NCBI RefSeq assembly: GCF_030532965.1
Contig: NZ_JAUNKC010000018.1
Span: forward strand, 1 to 64,000
Direction: 5' to 3'
From: Corynebacterium sp.
GTDB lineage: Bacteria; Actinomycetota; Actinomycetes; Mycobacteriales; Mycobacteriaceae
DNA: 64,000 nt
Part shown: piece after piece, positions 54,912-62,974 of the stretch
Layout: each line of letters begins with the position of its first letter
Numbering within the stretch: the stretch's first letter is position 1
Program-made: the position numbers and the translations under genes
Notes under the pieces: generated by a model
The model's input: the letters and a program-made list of their open reading frames with translations, nothing else
Databases searched by the model: none
Told to the model about the DNA's origin: nothing

Positions 54912-54920
54912 TTATCCACA
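54912..54920 (+). promoter_or_regulatory. single perfect DnaA box
   Basis: TTATCCACA, the consensus DnaA-binding nonamer, lies in the 213-base gap between the SLC13 gene and the HNH gene. No second copy or AT-rich unwinding region is near it, so this is not an origin. Confidence 0.4.
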
Positions 54921-55014
54921 GGTGCAAGAAAATAGCTGAAAAATCATCGGCATTTTCCCAGTTCGCGCCAGAATTCCACAAGTAAATGTGCTATTTCGTT
55001 GGTGTGGATTCGCC

Positions 55015-56202
55015 ATGTCGGAAGAAGGTGCTACAAGTAGAAATATGGAGGAGATTTTATATTCATTCAAGCAACTGCAATGCCACGGCGTTGACTTGAT
55101 GGTAGCGATTCATAGATCCAAAACACCGCACGAGCAACTCGCTCATGACCTGAGGATGACTGTCAAAGAAATTGAACGGTTGAACTGGCTAGCGGTGCAA
55201 TTCAGTCACATTTATCACCGCAAACTAGCGCGAAGCCTTGGACTATCGATCAAACAACTCGAGCTGATAGCCACCGGTGTAAACCGTTGCTCCAACCCGT
55301 TAGCAAACAAACTGAAACTACGGGAAGAATTCATCCGGGCAGCAGGGACACTCAGCACTCAGGAGCTGAAAACGACGATTACCTCCCGATTGAAGCAGAT
55401 CAATCGCGGATACAGCAAACGTCGCAAATCCACCGTCGGCTGTTCCAACCAGCCCGATCACGACGGAATGGGGCATCTCCACGCCAAACTGCCTTTTCCA
55501 CTCGTCAGGCACATTCACATCAGATTGCATGCCAAAGCCAAGCACATAAGGCGTAATCAGCCCTCACTTGCCTACGACGAAGCCCTCGCCATGGCTTTCG
55601 AACAGTGTTTTAGTGGCTCGACCGAGGAAGGAATGCTCTATCAACCCGCGTTCCTCTATGCGCTCAATAATGGCGAGAAACTACACGAAGACGGATCCGT
55701 GACCACAACCAACGGCTGCCAGGAAAACCTCGTGGATATCCTCAACAACAAGCTTGCCCCCTATGGATATGTGATTGTCTACGCCCTCGATACCCATGGA
55801 GTGGCGCAGCCGACTGCCACGTACCGTATACAGCGCCAACCGGGCGTCGAAAAGCACAGTCGCCATGCGACCTGGCTGCAACGATTTCACGCCACCATCG
55901 AAAACCCCGTCTGCACCCACCCCGATTGTGCCCGACCAGCAGAAAATTGCGACATGCACCATATCACTGCCTGGGCGCATGGCGGCGAAACTGTTTTAGA
56001 TAACCTCGCTCCACTATGCCGACCCCACAACGCCCGAAACGACGACACCCCCAATCGACACAAAAACGGCAGAATCACCCGCGATGCGGACACCGGACGC
56101 AAAGGTTACCAATTTCGCCCTGAAGAACCCATCCGCTACAACCAACACCCCGCAAATCAGAAGTCAGCACGCGAATGGGCCATTGCCGCATTTAGCCAAT
56201 AA
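55015..56202 (+). CDS. HNH endonuclease of the 13E12-repeat/DUF222 type
   Basis: In the 395-residue protein, the N-terminal 250 residues are helical and belong to the DUF222-like region of the family. The C-terminal HNH domain reads C-x4-C ... C-D-M-H-H-I-x-x-W-A-x-G-G ... D-N-L-x-x-L-C-x-x-H-N (about 308-343), with all metal and catalytic positions intact. Members are multi-copy in mycobacteria and corynebacteria (REP13E12) and can be phage attachment sites. The start is uncertain: ATG 55015 or GTG 54988. The 3' end overlaps the convergent membrane-protein gene by 11 bases. Confidence 0.8.
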   Translation: MSEEGATSRNMEEILYSFKQLQCHGVDLMVAIHRSKTPHEQLAHDLRMTVKEIERLNWLAVQFSHIYHRKLARSLGLSIKQLELIATGVNRCSNPLANKLKLREEFIRAAGTLSTQELKTTITSRLKQINRGYSKRRKSTVGCSNQPDHDGMGHLHAKLPFPLVRHIHIRLHAKAKHIRRNQPSLAYDEALAMAFEQCFSGSTEEGMLYQPAFLYALNNGEKLHEDGSVTTTNGCQENLVDILNNKLAPYGYVIVYALDTHGVAQPTATYRIQRQPGVEKHSRHATWLQRFHATIENPVCTHPDCARPAENCDMHHITAWAHGGETVLDNLAPLCRPHNARNDDTPNRHKNGRITRDADTGRKGYQFRPEEPIRYNQHPANQKSAREWAIAAFSQ

Positions 56203-56671
56203 AACGCGGCAACATCATCAAGATAAACGTAACCACCCACAGTAAGGAGAAAATTCCGCCGAACATCGACAGCTTGGCTTTAGCCTTTGCCCAATCCCCA
56301 ATCTGGACATCGCCGTCTTGCTCATCAGCAGGCAGCAGATTTAACGCTGCCATCATTTCCCGTTGCTTCGGAGAAATCACAAACAGCAGCAACGCCCACG
56401 CAACAACAGACAAAACAATTGACGCGTGGAACCTGCCATCAGACCAAAAATCACCGGTAAACATCACGGCGAAGCCAAGCAACGGAACCAGCAATGACAG
56501 CATGCCGTACGTTTGCGTCACTCGGTACAAAACCTTCGCTGCACCACGGGCGGACTCGTCGCCGCTATGCGCCTTGAGTGCCTGAACCTGAAACATGGAA
56601 ACAGCAACAGTCACCGGGCCTAGAAAGAGGACGGCCGCTAACACATGCAGCAAAACAATTACAGAACCCAC
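56192..56671 (-). CDS. four-helix membrane protein (DUF2269-like)
   Basis: The 159-residue protein has four hydrophobic helices, starting L-L-H-V-L-A-A-V-L-F-L-G-P-V-T-V. This matches the pattern of small DUF2269-type integral membrane proteins. The frame is open to 56848, but the upstream part would run into the secreted HNH-protein gene. GTG 56671 with GGAAGG about 12 bases upstream is the best start. Function unknown. Confidence 0.6.
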   Translation of the reverse strand: MGSVIVLLHVLAAVLFLGPVTVAVSMFQVQALKAHSGDESARGAAKVLYRVTQTYGMLSLLVPLLGFAVMFTGDFWSDGRFHASIVLSVVAWALLLFVISPKQREMMAALNLLPADEQDGDVQIGDWAKAKAKLSMFGGIFSLLWVVTFILMMLPRFIG

Positions 56672-56718
56672 GGGTAAAACCCAACCTTCCAATCTGGAAA
56701 TAACATAACGGCAATACC

Positions 56719-57348
56719 CTATCGGAAAAGGCACTGCCTTCGCATAATCGTCACATCCGCGGTGCTTAAGAAAAGGTTGTATTTCGCCGCAACCTCGGTT
56801 AACCGATTGACGTACCAGCATCGATTGCTTCGCGCTGGGGGCAACCAATCTGACGGCAAAAGATCTGATTTACTCCGGTTCTCTTTGGCGGACACAGCGA
56901 CCAGATTGAGCGGATCGTTGGCGAACGCAATACGGGTTTCTTCCGGCCACGCAAATGCCCCCATATCCCATGCGGCAGCCAGCGGGAAAATATGATCCAC
57001 TTCGATTGGATCGCCAGGGGCGACTTCTGGATCACTACTAATCTGGTTGTTGGAATAGGGGCAAATTCCGACGACAACTGACCGACAGCCAGCCGGTTTC
57101 CCGACAGCAGTCAGCTGACTACGTAAAACATCCTGGCGCGTTGAGCACGCAGTCACCGGATTATGCGCCCAACCGTCGCCGAACAGTTTTCTGTCGTAGC
57201 CGATAACAGTGGATCGTTGTCTAATCTGGGGGACATCGGCCAGATTGGGGGAGAGTCGACCTGCAGGCGGCAACTCCAAAAATGCAAGGATGAGCGTAGC
57301 TGCGATAAGAATGCCGAGTGCTACACGAAATGAAAAAACTTGTCGCAT
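56719..57348 (-). CDS. exported HNH nuclease (DUF1524/GmrSD-C-like)
   Basis: The 209-residue protein begins with a hydrophobic helix (about 8-26) that is a signal or anchor. The nuclease core contains E-V-D-H-I-F-P-L-A-A-A-W-D-M-G-A near 114-129, F-A-N-D-P-L-N-L near 140-147, and E-N-R-S-K-S-D near 155, the usual metal-binding layout of secreted actinobacterial DUF1524/HNH proteins. The ATG at 57348 falls within a terminator hairpin; TTG 57354 is also open. It lies 43 bases downstream of putP on the same strand. Confidence 0.78.
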   Translation of the reverse strand: MRQVFSFRVALGILIAATLILAFLELPPAGRLSPNLADVPQIRQRSTVIGYDRKLFGDGWAHNPVTACSTRQDVLRSQLTAVGKPAGCRSVVVGICPYSNNQISSDPEVAPGDPIEVDHIFPLAAAWDMGAFAWPEETRIAFANDPLNLVAVSAKENRSKSDLLPSDWLPPARSNRCWYVNRLTEVAAKYNLFLSTADVTIMRRQCLFR

Positions 57349-57372
57349 ATCCAATTAGACTCATGCGACAAG
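57339..57372 (-). terminator. putP terminator overlapping the start of the HNH-nuclease gene
   Basis: CTTGTCGCAT at 57363-57372 (read on the minus strand) pairs with ATGCGACAAG at 57339-57348. The loop is 14 bases and T6 follows. The right arm contains the ATG of the downstream gene, so its first codons (M-R-Q-V-F) lie in the stem and the T tract. Confidence 0.8.
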
Positions 57373-57391
57373 CCTTTTGGTTCCATGATTT

Positions 57392-58915
57392 TTAAGAAAT
57401 CAGTTGGCGCTCTCGTTCCACGGCCTGATTGAAGGTATCTGTCACTGTTTCGCTTGGCGGCTTTGTACACAGGGAAACAACAACGATCGCTATCGTGGCC
57501 GCGATTACTCCTGGAACCATTTCATATAACGATTCGCCTAAGCTGGAGGAACCCCACGCGAAAACGACAACTGCACCGGTGATCATACCTGCAAGAGCCC
57601 CGGGGGTATTGAGCCGACGCCAGTACAGCATGAAAAGTACGAGCGGTCCAAATGCTGCGCCAAAGCCAGCCCAGGCGAAACCAACGAGCCCCAAGATTGA
57701 ATCTGAAGGGTTGATCGATAGTACTCCGGCGACAACTGCAACCAGCACGACTGCCGTTCGGGATAGGTTAATCATGACGGGTTCACTGGGGTGATCTTTT
57801 TTGAAAACTTTGAAGATGTCTTCAATCAGGGAAGTGGACGTCACAAGAAGTTGGGAAGAAATGGTTGACATGATTGCCGCAAGCACAGCCGTGAGAATTA
57901 ATCCACCAATCAGGGGATGAAACAGCAGTCGTCCCATATCGAGGAAGATAGTTTCATAGTTTTGCTTGTCGACGATATTAAAACCGGGATTCTGACCAAA
58001 GTAGGCTGTGCCCACAATCGCAACGAAAGCAGCACCAGCAATGGATATTGTCATCCAGCTGATTCCGACAAACCTGCCAAATCGGGCGTCGGCAGGCGAG
58101 CGTAATGCCATAAATCTGATAATGATGTGCGGCTGGCCGAAATAACCAAGACCCCAGGCCAGATTGCTAACGATCACCAATAGTGGGATTCCACTGATAA
58201 GCGAGAAATACGTCGGATTTCCCGCGCCAGAAGTATACGGACCATAGTCGTGGGATGTCGCCCACGTCCAGATTGAGGATGGAGAATCTAGAGCAAACAG
58301 CGCCATTACTGGGACGATGATTAACGAGCAGAACATAATCGTCCCCTGAACCGCATCAGTGTAGGCAACTGCCAGAAACCCGCCGATGAAGGTGTAAGCC
58401 ACGGTAATGAAAGCGACGATGAGCATTCCATCGATATATTGACCCCCGAATGCCGATTCAAAATAGTGTCCACCAGCCACCATTCCAGAGGAGACATAGA
58501 AGACGAAAAAGACAACGATGATCACGGAGCTAACAAGCCGCAGTAGACGGCTATTGTCCTTGAGTCGGTTTTCGAAGAAGGAAGGCAACGTGATCGAATC
58601 ATCAGCGACTTCGCTGTAGGAGCGAAGACGTGGTGCTACCCACTTCCAGTTTGCCCAGGCACCGATGATCAAACCAATGGCGATCCATAGTTCACTCATG
58701 CCGGTGACGAAAAGCGCGCCGGGTAGCCCCATCAGTAACCAACCTGACATGTCCGAGGCACCGGCGGACATTGCAGCCACAAACGGGTTAAGCCCGCGAC
58801 CTGCAAGCACATAATCTTCGTATTGGTCGGTTTGCCGGTAGCTCCAGTATCCGATGGCAAGCATCGTCAACATATATATGATGATGGCTAAAATATGCCA
58901 GGTTTGGTCAGCCAT
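57392..58915 (-). CDS. putP: sodium/proline symporter PutP
   Basis: The 507-residue SSS-family transporter has about 13 membrane helices. The family motifs A-G-R-G-L-N-P-F-V-A near 38, S-A-G-A-S-D-M-S-G-W-L-L near 50-61, and G-L-G-Y-F-G-Q-P-H-I near 254 are present; these include the Asp and Ser positions that bind sodium in PutP. Start is ATG 58915. It transports proline in this subgroup and would supply osmolyte or carbon. It is separated from the SNF2-type gene by a 129-base divergent gap. Confidence 0.9.
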   Translation of the reverse strand: MADQTWHILAIIIYMLTMLAIGYWSYRQTDQYEDYVLAGRGLNPFVAAMSAGASDMSGWLLMGLPGALFVTGMSELWIAIGLIIGAWANWKWVAPRLRSYSEVADDSITLPSFFENRLKDNSRLLRLVSSVIIVVFFVFYVSSGMVAGGHYFESAFGGQYIDGMLIVAFITVAYTFIGGFLAVAYTDAVQGTIMFCSLIIVPVMALFALDSPSSIWTWATSHDYGPYTSGAGNPTYFSLISGIPLLVIVSNLAWGLGYFGQPHIIIRFMALRSPADARFGRFVGISWMTISIAGAAFVAIVGTAYFGQNPGFNIVDKQNYETIFLDMGRLLFHPLIGGLILTAVLAAIMSTISSQLLVTSTSLIEDIFKVFKKDHPSEPVMINLSRTAVVLVAVVAGVLSINPSDSILGLVGFAWAGFGAAFGPLVLFMLYWRRLNTPGALAGMITGAVVVFAWGSSSLGESLYEMVPGVIAATIAIVVVSLCTKPPSETVTDTFNQAVERERQLIS

Positions 58916-59044
58916 GTTATCCTCAACTGTTTGCTTTTATGCTGGTCACGCGATTTCGTCTAGATTACACCGTGGGTGCATATTTTGGGGACTTGTCGAA
59001 AGTGTGTTTCTGCGGTGTCGGGGTCTCCTGGTAGAACAGTAGAC

Positions 59045-62000
59045 ATGACGTCGCACATTCTTCACGGCCTGTGGCTGAAGCAATCTGGCCTTCACTTGTG
59101 GGTGGAGCAAGTGGAAGGCCACAAGATTGTTTCAGGCGCGGATGTCCCTTCGGGGGTATTCCCGCCAGCTGTGGAGTCAGCGATCAAAGGAAAACGGTTT
59201 GCGCATCGGGTCGATATGGTTTTGATGACCCCTAAGGGCCGGGAGGTGCGGCTGCCGGTTCCGACGGTTGCGGTTGCGCCGGAACAGGCGGTTCAGATTC
59301 TCGCGGTTGTGGCCGGGGTGGATGAGGTCTCTGCGTCGAGGGCACAGCGGGCTAGTTTGGGTGCTGATTTGGTGTGGCTTGGTCATATGTTTGCTGGGTT
59401 GCGTGAATTCATTTCGGCTGGTCGGGTCGTCGTAAAGCTGTCGTATTCGGATCGAAAGTGGTTTCCGATGTGGCAGTTGGCGGCAGGCTTGGGGGAGCGT
59501 GGTTGGATTGCGCAGATGATGCAGGCCGCGCCGGGGGTTTTGGTGCGTAACGGCGGTTTGTCGGTTGCGGAGGATATAGCGGAGGAATTGCCGCATTGGA
59601 TCGCAAATCTGTTGTTGCGGGATCTGTTTGATTCGGAGCGGCCGACGCCGTGGCATGAGTTTTCGGAGGCGCTTTTGGCGTCGAAGCCGTTGCGGCGGGG
59701 GAGCGCGAATCTGGTGTCGGCGCTTAATCGGTGGCGGGATTCGATTACCGCGGTGGATGTGCAGTTGGTTTTCGTGGTTGAAGAACCCGGTAGTGCCGAT
59801 GATGTGGAGGTGGGGGCGCAGGATTGCGTGTGGCCGGTGCGGGTCCGGGTGCGTTCCGGCGTTGATGCGCCGATCCCGGTGAATGTTGGATTGTTCGATC
59901 GGGCGACGGTGAACCGGTTGACGGCGCTGCGCCGGGAGGCGGTTTTTGTGTCGCGCCTGTTGGATTCTAGCCGCGAACTTCCGGCCACCCATCCGGCACG
60001 AGTTTCTCCGATGATGGGGTTGGTGTCGCGGGGAAGTTCCGTCGGCGAATGGGATGTGTACTTATCGACGGACGAACTGGTGGCGTTTATTTCGGAGGAT
60101 GTTCCGCGGTTACGGGATTGCGGGTTTACAGTTTTGCTGCCTAAAGCGTGGAGTAAGCAAGACACCAAGGCGAGGCTGCATGTCCAGGAGTCGAATGAGA
60201 CGGTGGGGCGGCCCAAGGTGGGGTTGGACCAGATTGTCGATTTCGACTGGCGGGTGTCCATTGGTGATGTGGAGCTGTCGGACAAGGAAATGAATGATCT
60301 GGTGGCGTCCAAATCCGGTTTGATCAACCTGCGTGGCGATTGGGTGATGGCCGATAACGCTGCGATTCGATCGATTGTGCAGTACATGGACGAGCTGGTG
60401 AAGTCGTCGAAAAGCCTTGTAAAGCAACAGATTGAAACGTTAAAAATGCGCATGGAGTTGGCGGCCGCCCGAGGCGAAGACACGGCGCAGCTGGCGGCGG
60501 CGATTGAACAGTTGGAACAAAATTTGGCTGCGGCGGACGCGTCGGCGGGGCAGATGACCGTGGCGGAACTGCGTGAATTGTCGATGCGCTCGGCGATAGA
60601 CGAAATCGTCGAATATCACGGCAGCCAGTGGCATGTTGGCCTGATTGGGGGACGGATCCAGGATTTGCCTGCCCCGCAGCGGGTGGACATTCCGGATACG
60701 GTTCACGCCGAACTGCGGGAGTACCAGCGTCGGGGCGTGGATTGGTTGCATTGGATGTATCGGCAGGGCTTGGGGGCGGTGCTTGCCGACGACATGGGGT
60801 TGGGGAAGACGTTGCAGCTGCTAAGTCTGGAGGCGGTTGACCGGGCGGCGGGTTTGGCTAGCGGCCCGAGCCTGGTGGTGGTACCCACGTCGGTGGTGGG
60901 CAATTGGGCGCGGGAAGCGGGCCGGTTCGTGCCGCAGCTGCGTGTGCAGGTGCATCATGGGGCGAACCGGAAGAAGGGGGAGGCGTTTCTCACCCAGATT
61001 GAGGATTGCGATATCGTGATCACCTCTTTCGGAACGGTTTCCCGCGATGTGGCGCTATTATCGCAGGTTACCTGGCATCGGGTCACCATTGATGAAGCTC
61101 AGCATATTAAAAATTCCAGCACGAAGATTTCCCGTGCGGTTCGGGCTTTGCCTGCATCGCATCGCATCGCCTTGACCGGCACACCGGTGGAAAACCGACT
61201 GTTGGAGCTGCGGGCCATTCTGGATTTTTGTAATCCTGGCATTTTAGGTTCGGTGTCGTTTTTCAAGAATCATTTTTCCAAAGCCATTGAAGTTACTGGT
61301 GATGAGGTGAAAACCGAGCAGCTGCGTAATCTGACGGCGCCGTTTATTTTGCGTCGACTTAAATCTGACCCCAGCGTGATTGCCGATCTTCCGGATAAGA
61401 CCGAAACCGTGATCACCGTCGACATGACTACCGAGCAGGCAGCACTGTATAAGGCGTTTGTGTCGGATCTGCAAACAAAGCTCACCCAGGCACGCGGAAT
61501 GGGGCGTAAAGGATTGGTGTTGGCTTCGCTGACGAAGATTAAACAGATTTGCAACCACCCCGCACATTTTCTTAACGACGGTTCCTCGGTGACTGTGAAA
61601 AACCGGCACCGGTCCGGAAAAGTTGCAGAGTTAATGGACTTGATTGCTATTGCGAGGGAAAACGATGAGAAGGTGTTGATCTTCACCCAATACAAGGCCT
61701 TCGGTGACTTGTTGGTTCCGTATCTTTCAGATTATTACGGCGTGAGCATTCCGTTTTTACACGGCGGGGTTTCCCAATCGCGGCGCGATGCGATGGTTGC
61801 AGATTTCCAATCTGAATCTGGGCCGCCCGCCATGGTGTTGTCGCTCAAAGCTGGGGGCACCGGGCTTAATCTGACCGCCGCCAGCATGGTCATTCACATG
61901 GACCGGTGGTGGAATCCGGCGGTGGAGAACCAGGCAACGGACCGGGCGTATCGGATCGGGCAGGATAAGAATGTATTCGTGTATAAGATAATCACGGCCG

Positions 62001-62143
62001 GTACCTTGGAGGAACGTATCGAAGAGATCATTGCGGGTAAGACGGAACTAGCCTCAACCATGGTCACACAAGGGGAAGGCTGGCTGACCGAGCTTTCCGA
62101 CGATGAACTTGCCACCTTGCTTAGCTACCGGGAGATGGAATAA
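59045..62143 (+). CDS. SNF2-family DNA helicase/translocase
   Basis: In the 1032-residue protein, the first 500 residues are the bacterial SNF2-associated region, with a coiled coil near 455-510. The motor core begins near 550: L-R-E-Y-Q-R-R-G-V-D-W, A-D-D-M-G-L-G-K-T (Walker A), D-E-A-Q (Walker B), and C-terminal L-K-A-G-G-T-G-L-N-L-T and R-A-Y-R-I-G-Q. SNF2 proteins remodel DNA-protein complexes. ATG 59045 is used; the frame continues upstream to 58976 without family sequence. The next gene (SWIM protein) starts right after its stop. Confidence 0.88.
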   Translation: MTSHILHGLWLKQSGLHLWVEQVEGHKIVSGADVPSGVFPPAVESAIKGKRFAHRVDMVLMTPKGREVRLPVPTVAVAPEQAVQILAVVAGVDEVSASRAQRASLGADLVWLGHMFAGLREFISAGRVVVKLSYSDRKWFPMWQLAAGLGERGWIAQMMQAAPGVLVRNGGLSVAEDIAEELPHWIANLLLRDLFDSERPTPWHEFSEALLASKPLRRGSANLVSALNRWRDSITAVDVQLVFVVEEPGSADDVEVGAQDCVWPVRVRVRSGVDAPIPVNVGLFDRATVNRLTALRREAVFVSRLLDSSRELPATHPARVSPMMGLVSRGSSVGEWDVYLSTDELVAFISEDVPRLRDCGFTVLLPKAWSKQDTKARLHVQESNETVGRPKVGLDQIVDFDWRVSIGDVELSDKEMNDLVASKSGLINLRGDWVMADNAAIRSIVQYMDELVKSSKSLVKQQIETLKMRMELAAARGEDTAQLAAAIEQLEQNLAAADASAGQMTVAELRELSMRSAIDEIVEYHGSQWHVGLIGGRIQDLPAPQRVDIPDTVHAELREYQRRGVDWLHWMYRQGLGAVLADDMGLGKTLQLLSLEAVDRAAGLASGPSLVVVPTSVVGNWAREAGRFVPQLRVQVHHGANRKKGEAFLTQIEDCDIVITSFGTVSRDVALLSQVTWHRVTIDEAQHIKNSSTKISRAVRALPASHRIALTGTPVENRLLELRAILDFCNPGILGSVSFFKNHFSKAIEVTGDEVKTEQLRNLTAPFILRRLKSDPSVIADLPDKTETVITVDMTTEQAALYKAFVSDLQTKLTQARGMGRKGLVLASLTKIKQICNHPAHFLNDGSSVTVKNRHRSGKVAELMDLIAIARENDEKVLIFTQYKAFGDLLVPYLSDYYGVSIPFLHGGVSQSRRDAMVADFQSESGPPAMVLSLKAGGTGLNLTAASMVIHMDRWWNPAVENQATDRAYRIGQDKNVFVYKIITAGTLEERIEEIIAGKTELASTMVTQGEGWLTELSDDELATLLSYREME

Positions 62144-62965
62144 ATGGCGGAAAAACCAAAGCGCCCCAAGGTTGGCAACGTTATCTACGCCAACTTCGGG
62201 GCAAAACGAGACACAGCACCTCCAGAACCTGAGATTCAGCACCGCAAAAGTACCCAGCTGAGCACGAACTCCGCTGTAGGGTGGTTGCAGGGGCTCGTCG
62301 AAAAGCGGGTTGATAAGGCACGAATTTCTCGCGGCGAAAAATACTTTCATAGCGGCCGTGTTTTCAATTTGGTCACCGCTAATGCCAGGATCACAGCGGA
62401 AGTTGTCGGTTCGCAGCCAGAACCATTCCAGGTGGATGTCGTCTTTCCGTATCGTTCGGCGGACGATATCTCGGAACTAATTACCGAGATTGCAACCATT
62501 CCGAACGGAATTACGCAGGCACGAAACGGCGAACTCTCGCCGCAGGCGTTGGGGCAATTATTCGCTGAATCCTACGACGATGTGCGGTTTCACTGCGATT
62601 GCCCCGATCCGACTAGCGGGTGTAAACACATCGTCGCCACAATGTGGGCGGCGATGACCGCTTGTAATGACAACCCCAATCTGGCGTTCCAAATCCGTGA
62701 CTTGAGTTTGTTGGATGTGGAACAATCGGTGGTGCTGCGCGCTAAGGAACTGTCTGAACGGCAAGCAACCATAACCCCTGAGCGGTTTTGGCAGGGCGGG
62801 GAGTTGCCTCAATTGCCGCACCCACGCATCCAACCTGCACTTAACGATTCGGACTTGCAGCTGTTGCACCAGGCAATGCGTCAAATCTCGTATACCAGCA
62901 TCGACGAGCTTCGTGCCGTCAGTGACATTGAAGACATGTACGATTACCTCACCCGGGAGGATTAA
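62144..62965 (+). CDS. SWIM zinc-finger protein
   Basis: In the 273-residue protein, the SWIM motif C-D-C-P-D-P-T-S-G-C-K-H (near 150-161) has the expected C-x-C-x(n)-C-x-H spacing. Upstream is a charged region with R-G-E-K-Y-F-H-S-G-R-V, the feature found before the SWIM domain in this protein family. It is encoded adjacent to a SNF2 helicase, an arrangement common in bacteria and likely to mean the two work together. The gene abuts the SNF2 stop codon with no gap. Confidence 0.85.
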   Translation: MAEKPKRPKVGNVIYANFGAKRDTAPPEPEIQHRKSTQLSTNSAVGWLQGLVEKRVDKARISRGEKYFHSGRVFNLVTANARITAEVVGSQPEPFQVDVVFPYRSADDISELITEIATIPNGITQARNGELSPQALGQLFAESYDDVRFHCDCPDPTSGCKHIVATMWAAMTACNDNPNLAFQIRDLSLLDVEQSVVLRAKELSERQATITPERFWQGGELPQLPHPRIQPALNDSDLQLLHQAMRQISYTSIDELRAVSDIEDMYDYLTRED

Positions 62966-62974
62966 CACGCCATC

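Larger units (their letters stand above)
4957..62306. repeat. dispersed decamer GTCGAAAAGC (18 exact copies)
   Basis: Exact copies start at 4957, 6810, 12471, 16797, 17397, 23282, 34365, 55846, 60406 and 62297 on the plus strand. As the reverse complement they start at 11403, 15795, 25504, 34868, 38249, 42829, 44847 and 54750. About 0.1 copies are expected in 64 kb. One copy (44847) is in a gene gap; others lie in more than one reading frame. Confidence 0.8.

Noticed and set aside
54912..54920. DnaA box as a sign of a replication origin
   Set aside because: There is only one perfect box and no dnaA, dnaN, AT-rich unwinding element or box cluster.
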